Assembly (NCBI GenBank): GCA_905250075.1
Contig: CAJNOP010000028.1
Location: 1-64,000, forward strand
Direction: 5' to 3'
Origin: Rotaria sp. Silwood1
Lineage: Eukaryota; Rotifera; Eurotatoria; Philodinida; Philodinidae
Length of the DNA: 64,000 nt
Shown: positions 23,456-35,116 of the stretch, piece after piece
Layout: every line of letters starts with the position of its first letter
How positions within the stretch are numbered: position 1 is the first letter of the stretch
The notes under the pieces: model-generated
Seen by the model: the letters and a program-made list of their open reading frames with translations, nothing else
What the model was told of the DNA's origin: nothing
The model's database searches: none
Made by a program: the position numbers and the translations under genes

Positions 23456-26400
23456 CTTCTTTTCTTTTTCTTTATTCTTTTTTTTTCCTATTCTTTTGTT
23501 TGTATGTTGTGTCTGTCTTAAAGCTTGTGGGCGAACAGTGTAAATGAATAAATATGAAGCGTCATATTCATTTTTTTTTTGTTTTGATAACACACATTTG
23601 GGAAAAAAGCTGTTAAACAAATGAAAAGCTATTTAATTGGATGTAATGATGTCTACTCTTGAAAAGTATTGACACATATTGCGAGATTTAAGGTTTTTTT
23701 TTCTTTTTGTTCAATAACTATATATATATATATATATATATTTGTTGACAGAAGATGGTGGGTGGAGAGATTAGCCCATTTGTCAATAAACTAAAAGAGC
23801 CATATGAAGACAATCAGTATAAAAGTCAATCAAAAAAGCTTGACTTTCCTATTCTTCATTCTTCTTTTTTTTTGTCTGTCTTTTGACAATGATGACATCA
23901 ATTAGTTTGAAAGTGTAAAGATAGTTTTGCTTTTCTATAGATTAAGAAAAGTCTATAAAATGAATATTACTTGTTCTTCATTTTTTTTTGTCTCTCGACC
24001 TTATTGCCGGAGAGAAGCTCATAATAGATGATTTTCATTTCAAGAAAAGCACACATACTCTCTATTTCAAAAATACTGATAAATTGAAAAAACTCATTTT
24101 GGTTTTCTTTTTTTTGAAATAAAAAAAAAATGTTGTTTATGTCATTCATGCTGAGTGCGTGAATATGAAACATTGTTAGTTGTATATGAATTCTTTTGTC
24201 ATAAGCCGATTAGTCGGGATTCTCTCTTCAAAAGATTCTCATTTTCGATCGAATGAGTTATGTTTTTTAAAATACAATGATGCAAACACTAACATAGATA
24301 GGTGGTCTGTTAAGCCGATGGTTTTTTTTTTCTTTTACCACCTGAATTCTATGCTTACTATAGTACTTCAGAAAAAAAAAGTGAAGAGACACGCGACACA
24401 ATACGACGCCCTAAAGCAAAGCTTATCTTTTTCACGGCGTCACTGTTCAATGAGAAAAAGAAAGATAATTACATTTTCATTTTTTTTTCTTTTCTTTTCT
24501 ATTCTATTTGTTTAACTTTCGTAAGAAAAAAAACATCCTTTCCATTTTCGTAATAATTAGTATGCTCAATCATGATCAACAAACTTTTATTGACTATGAT
24601 TACTATTACTTTCTCCCATCAACAAACTTCTTCTTATTCTTCGTCTTCGTAAGAAACAAGATGAAAGAAATAAGACATCGGCTTGAGCAAGCCAAAGGAA
24701 GTCTTATGTTACATTGTAAATAACCGATGACATTAATCTATGCATCGTTCTCAACCAGTACATAGGTATATGTATAAATGTAGAATAAATCGAAAAAAAT
24801 AAGAGTACTTACACTCTTACTTTTTAATGTTTGTCAACTCTTGAGAGAGACAAAATGCGGTATGGCGGCAAACAAAAAGAAAAGAGTTAAATTCTCAACA
24901 AGGTTATTGAATGTCTGTCTTCAATATTGACTTGATATTTAGCTCATCGGTTCGATATCCTGAACGTTATGTTCTCAAGCCGGAAATCATCGTTTGTCAA
25001 TTTTTAAGAAATCAAAAAACAAAAAAAAAAACCGAGGTGGCACCGGCAATTTCTTTTTCTTCTGTTGCTTGCTAACAGATTGAAAAAGTTCCGTTTTATT
25101 TCATCATAATTCATGTGAAAATTAAACATCAATTTATGAGTATGGAAACAAAAAGAAAATACAAAACAAAACAAAACAATATAATGTATCGATTTTTAAG
25201 AATTTTGTATTAAAAAAAAAAAACAAAACGAATAACATTAAAATGAGAAATATTTTTATTGACTGTTATCTAAACACGTGTTGAGATAGATGAGGAGGTT
25301 TTTTGTTTCTCTTTAAACTGAGACAATGATCGGCACGTTAAGTAAATTGATAGTCGATTTCGATCAGGTGTCGAATTTATGGCAGCTAGGAATAGTAAAT
25401 GAATAAATGGCACGTCTTCCTTTTTTTTTCACATATATACATCAGACAACAAAATCATTCTTTTTCTTTTCTCCTCCTACTCAATATGTATTTAGTAAGA
25501 TAACTGTATATGTATGTTTGAGAATAAAACGAATTGTTAGCTCACGTCTCGATAGTCAATTGAGATTTCTTTTTTTTTTATATTCATATTAACAAATAAT
25601 CACTATAAGCAATATTTCATTGTGTATCTTAAAAATCATTTTTCTTTTTCTTAATCGATGTATTTTCGTTTATCGAAATGAAATTACTTTAGTAATTTTA
25701 CATCATTGATGATAAGGAATCAAGTGTTTTATAAGTACGCATTTTTATCAATAATACTGATGTTATAGTTAGAGTTTTATTTTTAACTAAAATGTTTGTC
25801 TTAAAAATTTCTCTTGATATCACTATCGAACAATAGTCTTAAATTGAAAATAGTTTGTTGGAAAACAAATATGAACAAAAAAAAGCCTATTTTTATTTAT
25901 CTTCATATGTATGATTGATATTTTTTTATATGAGAAATTTTTCTATATACATAGTATATTCAATAGAATATCTATGAATAGAAATGTGTGAGGATCATGC
26001 TTTTTTTTTAGTTCTAGTCTAGATAATTATTTTCCTGTACAGTCTCAATTATAACTTCAGTATATTTAATCTGATGCCCCAATTTATTCATATTACATTT
26101 AAAAAAATTCTTAGATACGCATTTTTTGTTTTGGTATTTATTTAATTGATGACAGATACTTTTTTGTATGTCTTGATAGATATGATTTATAAGATCATTT
26201 AGCTATAATCTTTAGTTCAGATTTGAACAAATTTGTTCTTGTGACTCCTCAAAAGTCCTATAAAATTTTTAAAATTTGAATCTGGTCGTAATTCCAGAAC
26301 TTAAGTTATTTCAGCACTTGTCCATGTGTTACTTGTCTTTGATTAAGATATTCACAAGTGAAGTGTTAGAAAATGCATTGTTCCAGTCTTATTCTAGTGC

Positions 26401-27180
26401 ATAGAGAAGATTTCTTCTTTTCTTCCTACCGACAGTGACTATTTAGAGTTGGAGTATTCTCACCTACCATTACTACTACTACTATATCTATGAATTTTAA
26501 TTTTTATATTATAAGGCAAAAATGAATAGAAATATTAAAAATTATACTAAACTTGCACGAAATATTGATGTACTCTACTTATTTTTCTCTAGTAAAAACA
26601 AATGAAATAAAGAAAAAAAAAACCGTCAAAATAAAAAAAAAAATTAGCGTAAATATGATTGAATACTTCATTTTCAATACTAAAACAACTTGCATCTTTC
26701 AAAGAATTGAGTATTTATATCGTAAACATAACTGTATAGAAGTAATTTTTATTCCTTTTGATGAAATGAATTGTTTCTTAATAGTAGATAGTATTATAAT
26801 TCTATGAAAAAAGAAAGAATGTTCTAAAGAAATAGAAAAACCTACTCAGTATCAAAATTTGATTTACTAGTGAAAATGAAAACTTTGAATGTAATTGATA
26901 TATTAAAGAGAATTATACGCTCATAAATCGAGTTAGGATTTAAAGTCTATTGTTTCTAGTACAGATGTCAGTGTGTATATATTGTATTTTTCAATAGTTG
27001 TCTCTAGTTATAAATCAACATTGTTTAACTGGCTATTCTTATCAACCATCCGATAAGATGATCATTTGACAAAAAATAATATTTGAAGCAAGTAAAAAAG
27101 ACTTTTTCATGAAGGACAATATTTAGCAAATGTGCTGAAAAAAAACATTTGTTTTTTCTAAATCAAAATTGGAGAAAAAT
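23456..27180. other. 3.7-kb gene-free region downstream of Otx
   Basis: AT-rich, with T/A homopolymers, a (TA)n tract at 23719-23741 and scattered short frames of low-complexity composition. A GATTAGCC (23769-23776) resembles a K50-homeodomain half-site. No gene or RNA recognised. Confidence 0.4.
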
Positions 27181-28596
27181 ATGGGCTTTGATATTCAACG
27201 ATTTCCTAATGGTGTTGATGAAGAATTAATCTGTATGTATCAAAAAGTTATCTTTCGATAATAATTTATGAAATTCTACATTCATTCAGGTGCTATTTGT
27301 GGTGGTGTTCTTCAAGATCCTCTTCAAGCTCCAACATGTGAACATGCTTTTTGTCAAGTAAATAAATTTTTATTTGATTTAAACAAAAACAAAAACAAAA
27401 AAGAATCGTTTTCCTTTGTAAAGATTTGTATTAATGAGTGGCTTTCCCGTGTACAAACATGTCCTATCGATCGAATGTCAATGGAATCAGATCAATTAAA
27501 ACCAGTGCCACGTATACTTAAAAATTTACTTAGTCGGTTAGTTTTTTATTTATTATAATATCTGAAGAAATCTAATATATTGTTTTCCCGGTAGTTTAAA
27601 TATAACATGTGAAAATGAAGGTTGTACTGCAGTAGTAAAATTAGATAGACTTCCTAATCATTTAGCTGAATGTGATTTTAATCCAAAAAAATTAATCGAA
27701 TGTGAAAATGGTTGTGGTATGATGATATCTAAAGATAATGTTACAGTAAAAAAATTTTTTTCTTTTTTATTTAATAAATTTAAAGAATTATTCTGTTTGA
27801 TTTTTCTATTTTAATAATAGAATCATAATTGTATTCAAGCATTAAAAAATGAATTGGATAATGTTAAAAATGAATTACAAAAATGTCGAACCGATATGGA
27901 TTTATATAAGGGAGAAGTAAGAACACTTCAGGTAAGAATTAAGAATAAATTTTCGTTTATAGTTTTCCTTAATTTTCTTTTTTTGTTATCAAAGGAATTT
28001 ATTCGTGTTCTTCGTCTAAATAATCCAACAATATCCCGTGTTTATGAACGTGTAGAAAATGATGAAATATTACGGTAGACAAAAAAAAAATACATTGGAT
28101 TTTTGTCATAAATGATTTATTTTTATTTTTCTAGATGGTCAGGTAATTTACAATTAGCTCGTGTAACACGTTGGGGTGGAATGATATCAACTCCAGATGC
28201 TGTTTTACAAGCAGTTATTAAACGTGCTTTACTTGAAAGTGGTTGTCCAATTAATATCACAAATGATCTTATGGAAAATGCTCATGAAAGACATTGGCCA
28301 CAAGGACTTTCAACACTAGGTTAATATAATTTAATTTTTTTTTTAGAAAAAAAAAACAACTAATTTTGATTTTTAGAAACTCGACAATTAAATAGACGAC
28401 ATTATGAAAGTTATGTTTGTCGACGTATTGTTGGTAAACAAGCTGTTGTTGTACTTGGTTGTGATAATCGACATATGGATCAATTAATGAGTAAGAAATA
28501 ATGAAAATACAATAAAAAAAAAAAGGACATTTGTTGTTTGTTTTTTTAGTTGCTGAACCCGGCATTGTCATGATATTTGCACATGGAGTTGAATAA
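27181..28596 (+). CDS. RNF41: E3 ubiquitin ligase NRDP1 / RNF41
   Basis: Exons: 27181-27232, 27290-27357, 27424-27536, 27595-27745, 27821-27931, 27995-28074, 28135-28319, 28377-28490, 28550-28596; 921 nt, 306 aa (human 317). It transfers ubiquitin to receptors and trafficking factors (ErbB3, USP8 partners in vertebrates). Domains: start MGFDIQRF; C3HC4 RING about residues 18-57 (CAICGGVL, CEHAFCQICINEW, CPIDR); a second Cys/His-rich zinc region about 80-135 (CENEGC, CENGCGMM, NHNC); a coiled coil about 135-175; then the USP8-binding C-terminal domain with LARVTRWGGMISTPDAVLQ, NAHERHWPQGLSTLETRQ and VMIFAHGVE. All zinc ligands look present. It is in complete colinearity with the vertebrate protein; the terminal two residues are shorter. 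Confidence 0.96.
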
Positions 28597-30129
28597 AATC
28601 TTAAATCAAAGTATTTATTTCCACATTCGATTATTTGTATCTGTGTTAATTCTTTAAAATGAATTTATGTTCTTTTTCATTCTTTTTTTTTTTCTTATAT
28701 TCAAATCATGAAAACCAAAAGAAGTAAATTAATAATCGAATAATTTTAATTGAAATCATTTGAATTGTTTTTTAAATATGAATTGGACATTCTCTACAAC
28801 AAAGTTAATAATATTTTAAAATAGAAGTTATTTAAAAGAAAATAAATCAAATTTTTGTTTTCTATATTTTTCTAAAAAATATATATCATGATATAATAAG
28901 AAATGGCACGATAAGTTGTTTTTTTTTCATATTTCATCGGCTTAAGCAAATCTGAAGAAATTGAATTTCTATGAGAATTATAGGTTCTTACTCCATATGC
29001 TTCTAATCCATGAGTTAATCTTTGAGAGTTTATACCGACGTTTCCTGTTAATAATAATCCGATTTATAATAAATTTTATTTGTATTTTACAAGATTATTT
29101 ATACATCGAAACTAGTTTTAATTTAATATTCAAATATTTCAGAGTTTAAAACTTATTTGCGAAAAAATCTGATTGTTCAACGGTGCGTATTTACAAATTT
29201 ATCTAATCTTTCCGATTATTTGATTTTGTATTGACATACATAAATTTATTTTATATTCAAGTCGTTTACAATTTATATTTATACAATATTGTATCTATGG
29301 TTACACTACTTTACCGTATACTCTACGATAAAGTAGCATAAGGCAAGGATTAAAAAATTTTTCTCAGACAGGCTGCAGAGTATGGATAAAGTTTATCTCT
29401 GTATATTTTCATTAGAGAGTCAATTGACACATCAAAATGTTTATAATAAATTGATCTATGAAAATTAAAATCATTATTTAACATAATTAGTGTTAGGTCG
29501 ATATTTAGCAAGAACAAATTTCCATTTAGTATTTTTCTAGAGCAAATTATTTTGAAAACATTAGTTTTTCTTTAAGGTGTAAATGTCACAAGATGCTGTG
29601 AAGCTGATACTTAGTTACTATATATAGTATATAATTAAAATATAAGAACTTTATTAATATGAAAAAAGCGAATTCAACCTGACTTGATTCTAATGTCATA
29701 TAAGTATTAGAATATTTCAATTTTGTTTTCTTTTGAGAAGAGAAAAAAAAATTGAAACTAATATGTCATCTTGACTCTTTACACTTTATCAATAAAGTTT
29801 AACAACAATAAACTACATATCATCATAAAGTTTAATACATTGATTGTCTTAGTCATTTGTTTGCTTTCATTTTGTTCTTATTTTACTTAACATTTCATTA
29901 TAAAATGATGCTATCAGAATACTCATATCATGTGATTGATTAAAATTCATTATAAATTCTCCAACTTTAATTACTATTTCATGTAACATAGAAAAAAAAA
30001 CAGACTAAAATTTTTAAAGAATCAGAAGACTAATTTCGTCCTGATTTAACACATACTTCATTTAAAAAAAATAAACTTGTGTCATACTATTTTGTTATAA
30101 AAATAAATCATCAACTGAATCTTTCTTTC
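28597..30129. other. Gene-free spacer after RNF41
   Basis: AT-rich, no supported frame on either strand. RNF41 3' sequence with T-rich runs occupies the first 150 bp or so. Confidence 0.4.
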
Positions 30130-32960
30130 CTAGTTTATGGCAAGCATTATATATAATTGAACATCAGGTATATCAAATAAATGAATTGCATAGCTTTCAT
30201 GTGTTTCTAATGGATTGATTTGAATACGTAAATCGGTAACAAGGGAACTTATTTGACTAATGGAAATACGAGATTTCTGAAAATTTTCCAAATCTTGTAT
30301 TCCATAGTTTTTCTCTATTACATGAATGAATGTTAATTTCAAATACATATTCTTGCTCCTCTAAGATCTTGCATATTCGTTCATATATTATTTTTTATTT
30401 TTCATTGATTGAATTGAGATTTTTTATTCTCGTCGATTTTTTCATAGTTATTATAACTGAAATGCAATAGAGGCTTAGCAACAATTCATAGATTGACTTA
30501 GTTCAATTTAGGACAGAAAAGATTAGTTGCCTTGAAACTTTTAGCATCTTCATAGCTGATGAATATTAGCCATTTCTATAAGTTTCAGCTTTCTCCGTCC
30601 AAGTTTCGCTATCTTTTGATATCCCATCAGATGTAACTCGTCTGTGTTCTTGAGAGGTGATGACTGAGAGACAAACGAAACCATGTATCAATGGTTGTCT
30701 TTGTCGTTTGAAAGAGTGGGTACGAATGAAGATGAAGAATGTCGTCCACATCCTACTTCTGCAAGAGTATATGTTGTTAACGGTTCTTTTTACTTCAACA
30801 GATATTTTAAAAAAGCAACCTATTATTCAGTTAAGATAGTTATATATTATCACCGTCTTCTGTTTTATCGATTTCAAAATCATCAAATGCAATATGTTTC
30901 ATCATTTATTTCTCCCGTAAAATCATTTTCATCATCTGATGGGTTGATATACTATTTATTAAAACACAAAAAACATCAATATAATAACATTGATAGCAAT
31001 CTCATATCAACTATGGCTTCATAATAGCCTACCTTCAAATCTTAAGATGAGCTAAACACAAAAAATGCTTTTTTTTGGAAAACATTACATCGTAAAGTTG
31101 TAGAATTTGATAAACATAAAAGAATAGAAACATAAGTCGATCTGATTTTATCTTCAGAAATCTATACATCATTCCTTTACTTTTAGTCTGGCCTTCAGGC
31201 CACTCAGACCATACCAAAAAGAAGTTATCTACTCGTAAGTCTGATCTTATTGGATCTGACTGTATTTGTAAACATGATGAGCAATGTTTTGTGTGATAGA
31301 AATGGTTTGCATATTCTATAGTTCATCTAGCCAATTGGAAATATGAGTTCGAGTTTCAACATGATTTATAATCTTCTTCTTTCTCATTATACATTACTAG
31401 TGAGATGAAGAAAAAAACTCAGAATAATTCTTACAATAAAAAATTCCGTTTGATTTGGTAGATACGAGAAACTGATGAATATATTCTTTACGAATTAAAA
31501 CATGATGGATATCTTCGATAATCAAAACTTTCTGCTTTAGCCAATTATAAAATGTTTAGTTTTAACATAGCTCTCGGTAGCAAAAGGTTCACATTTTAGC
31601 AGGTTTCTGAGTAACATTATATCAAATGTTTAGTCTCTTTTACGTCTAAACTTATTGAAAGTTTTGCTCATTATTAAAAACATAGTCATATTCAACAAAT
31701 GATGAATATTCAAAAAAGATATCCCATGCGATATGAAACCAAATAAAAATCATCAGTATAACAATAATCAACCAGCGATAGTGCGAACAAATATGAAAGA
31801 TAGAATTCTTACGTAAATACAATTAGCGTTTTCATGTATATGGTTGAGAAATCGAATCAACTTCTGGTACTTCAATCACACAAAAATCATCTGAAAGACT
31901 GTAATTCTGTTATTCATTTTGATTCTATCGATACGAATAATAAATTTAATTTTAGACTGAAATCACGAAATATATTAAGTAAATGAACGAATATAAATAA
32001 ACCTGCTAAATGATTATTGAATAAGTCAGTTTGCTGTACTACTGGAGTCAATTTTAATGTCAATGGACCTAAGTAAATCTTAAAAAACTCTACAAGATGG
32101 ACTAATAACTTTTTCATTTACATCAATTCAAGCAAGAACAAGAAATAAAAGTTACTGCAAATCACGACCTGAAAAATGCACTTTTTCGCTTTCTTCAAAA
32201 TATCTCGTCATCATCATTTATTCCTTCGCCTTTCTTCTTCAACAGAATCTAGGTTTATACTTTATGAAGCGAAATACAATTCGTTGAATACTATAAAATC
32301 CACTGATTTTGATTGAATGTCCAATGAATCATTGATGAGAAAAAAAGAAAGGTCAACTATATGATATATCTAAATATAGCATATACATACTATCAAAAAA
32401 TTAATGTTTATTTTTGTTACGATTCGGTATTTTGATGAGCATAGGTCTATACCAAATGAATTCGCAGAGACCTTGACACGGAATACAATACATAATAGTT
32501 TTCCTTGAATTTCCAATAATTATTCTAGAGCAAGAGTCGATGATTCTGTTGTATATGCTTATGATATAAAATAATTCATCAGAAAGAAAACATTCAGTGG
32601 TACATGTTTGTTTTTGTTATATATGACATTCTAAAGTTCATTGACATTTATCTCTACAGGAAATTAATTTTCTAGAAAACATTCCAATCAATGCTTTTTT
32701 ATTAGTTCGTGTCTTGGGCTTCTTAATTATTGACAATAATGAATCAGAATATGGAGAGATATACGATTTCTGATAGAACAGACAAAATATTTCCCTTCAT
32801 CAAAATTAGTAGAATCTCTATCGTATTTATTAACATTTCTTTTTGCTTTTTTGGGTACGACAGGAAATTTAATACTTCATTGATTTGGACACTAGATATT
32901 ATGTAGACAGAAAGACAAGTATAGGGTTGATAAATAGGCTTTGTCAGAAGATGGAATACA
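30130..32960 (-). pseudogene. Strongly decayed minus-strand gene remnant, family not recognised
   Basis: Protein-like patches appear in changing frames, broken by stops and frameshifts. In 5' to 3' order on the minus strand: a helical patch near 32760-32850 (QINEVLNFLSYPKK); a Lys-rich patch then TTECFLSDELFYIIS near 32560; SVEEERRRNK near 32230; EKVHFSGRDLQ near 32170; LTPVVQQTDLFNNHLAGLF near 31990-32050; SDDFCVIEVPEVDS near 31870; a Cys-containing patch and LVWSEWPEGQTKSKG near 31180-31240; and an open end 30348-30130 finishing DIPDVQLYIMLAIN. Composition and amino-acid order look like one large former protein. Normal splice junctions do not rescue the breaks. I cannot name the family. Confidence 0.35.
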
Positions 32961-33082
32961 GCTTAAATCTTAAGAAATATCAAAATGAGCTTTATACGAA
33001 ATGCACATCCTATTAAAAATATGTTCTAAGAGTATATAACTGGCGCGTCATAAGATATAAATCCGATACAGACTTACGTAAG

Positions 33083-33493
33083 TTTTTGAAGATTTGAAAG
33101 ATACAATTCAACATTTCAACGAGTTGTCAACCACAAGAAAAAAAAGAGATTCTCGAAAAATATTTTTTGTCTATTTGTTTTTCTAGAACTCTCTTCATTG
33201 ATTATTTTGATTAAAACAATTAAAAATTCTATCAATAATTAAAGATTCTAAGATTCAAATACTAAAAAAACTCAAACTGCTCTAACCAATAGTGCTAACG
33301 TATTGTTTAGGAGTTAAACCCTAGTATCTTTGTTTATTGATCAACTTTTAAAATATTTTTATCAAAATGATCATCGAAATGGGTTCTACAAAAAGTCCAA
33401 CAGACAAAAAATATTTTTCGAGAACGTTAGTTTTCTTTTTGTGATTAACTATGTGTGAAATTTTCAATTACATCTCTTAAATCTTCAAAATTT
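33083..33493. mobile_element. Decayed fold-back (MITE-like) element
   Basis: The left half (33083-33285) and right half (33290-33493) are imperfect reverse complements along their whole length. The best core is TCTCGAAAAATATTTTTTGT at 33151-33170, inverted at 33404-33423. Outer arms (TTTGAAGATTT near 33086, inverted near 33480) and inner arms (GATTATTTTGAT near 33199, inverted near 33363) also pair. No coding capacity; divergence of the arms suggests age. Confidence 0.65.
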
Positions 33494-35116
33494 CACAGAA
33501 AATCTATAGCCCATTTTAGTCAGTTATACTCATTAATTCCATTGTTGACAAGCTTTCATTTGGTATAAAATTCATTTTAATATCTATTGAAATTCAAGCT
33601 TTATCCTCTCCTCCTAAAAAAAGTATTCTTACTCATTCTGTACATTCACGATAGTCTAACTTTAAAGAAGTACTAAGTTCGCTACAGATGTTATCTTTGT
33701 GATACTTTTTTTTCATTAGTTCGTCAGAATTATCAATGAGAGATGCGATCTTATGTGTCTACTAGTTACTTTGAAATGATTTGTTCTGACATAGATTTTT
33801 TTTTTCTATTTTGTAAACAAAATTCTGACATGTTGTCCTTATACTGAATAAAACTTCCTTAGTAAATAGAAAAATAATGATTCCTTTAGTTCTAATGAAA
33901 ACAGTACAATCAACACATGATTCGAATAAAAGCCTTTTCGTTTACGATTCGTCGAGAATTATAAACTCTTCAATTCTTTCTCTATTTATACATATGAAGA
34001 AAAGAAAATTATTTATTGAAAACGACCTAGATTTTAAGTATTCAAAACTATTTTTTTTCTCTTCTTTCTTCTCGTGCACCTCGACTCATAAAATATAAAA
34101 CTATACTTTGTGACCCTTTTAATAAATACTGTCAATCATCTTTCACTTTATGACATACATCCCACTGATTATTGTTCAATCAATATAATAAACTTACATC
34201 GTTGTCCTTTTAATTTCAACAAACTATACCATATGGATAGATAAAAATAATAATGCAAAGTATTGAATAAATATGCATATACCATCAATATAAAATCTAT
34301 TATCTACATTTTATTTACCATCAACGACTTGCTAACGGATGGTTTCTCTCTGTTTTACAGGAAACAAACGACTGTGTATCTTCTAACGATCATCATATAT
34401 TCTACACAACGACTATCTGACCACAAATATACCAACGATAAAAAATAAAATATGTGGAATTCATCAAATTCTGCTTGATTAAATCAAGTATAAACCTCGA
34501 TCTACTCAAATAACGATTGTAATGAAAAGGAATACTTTATTTTTGTAAGTATATATATATATGTAAATGTATCATACTGTTAAGCTTTTTCCTCATCCAT
34601 GAATTATCGAAAATTGAATTAGAATTAATGTATTTTGTCGTCAACTTTGCTCCATTGATAAGAAAATGAAGTACAGTCATACAGTAGTAAATCGCGAAAA
34701 AAAATAGTCAAACTCTAATTTAAGATATTCTATGTTTTGTAACTAAATATGATCTAGTTCGATATATATTTAATTATATTGATTTTTTATTAATAAAAAA
34801 AGAAATTAATTTAATATTTCAATTAATAATCATTTCTAATATGAATAAATAAATATTATTGGTTAATTAAGATGTCGCTATAAACAAAAAGAATTTCAAT
34901 TGTTAAAAATTTCCCATTTAGAAAAGAGTTTGTGTAAATATTGACTATACAAATGAATAAGAAAATGAAATCTTTTTAATTAAATTTTATTTAAATGAAT
35001 TACAAACAAAATAATAAAAAAAAAAACAAAATATAAACAAACAAAAACAAAGATTCTCATGTGGTTCGTTTATTTAGTACGTCTAAGTCTTTTTACTATT
35101 GAATTGCTTCCATGGC
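33494..35116. other. 5' flank of protein kinase D
   Basis: AT-rich, with no supported frame. Several short frames are low complexity. The promoter of the kinase should lie in the last few hundred bp. Confidence 0.4.

Noticed and set aside
30683..31024. 113-codon + strand frame
   Set aside because: Lies antisense to the decayed minus-strand gene remnant and lacks any motif of its own.
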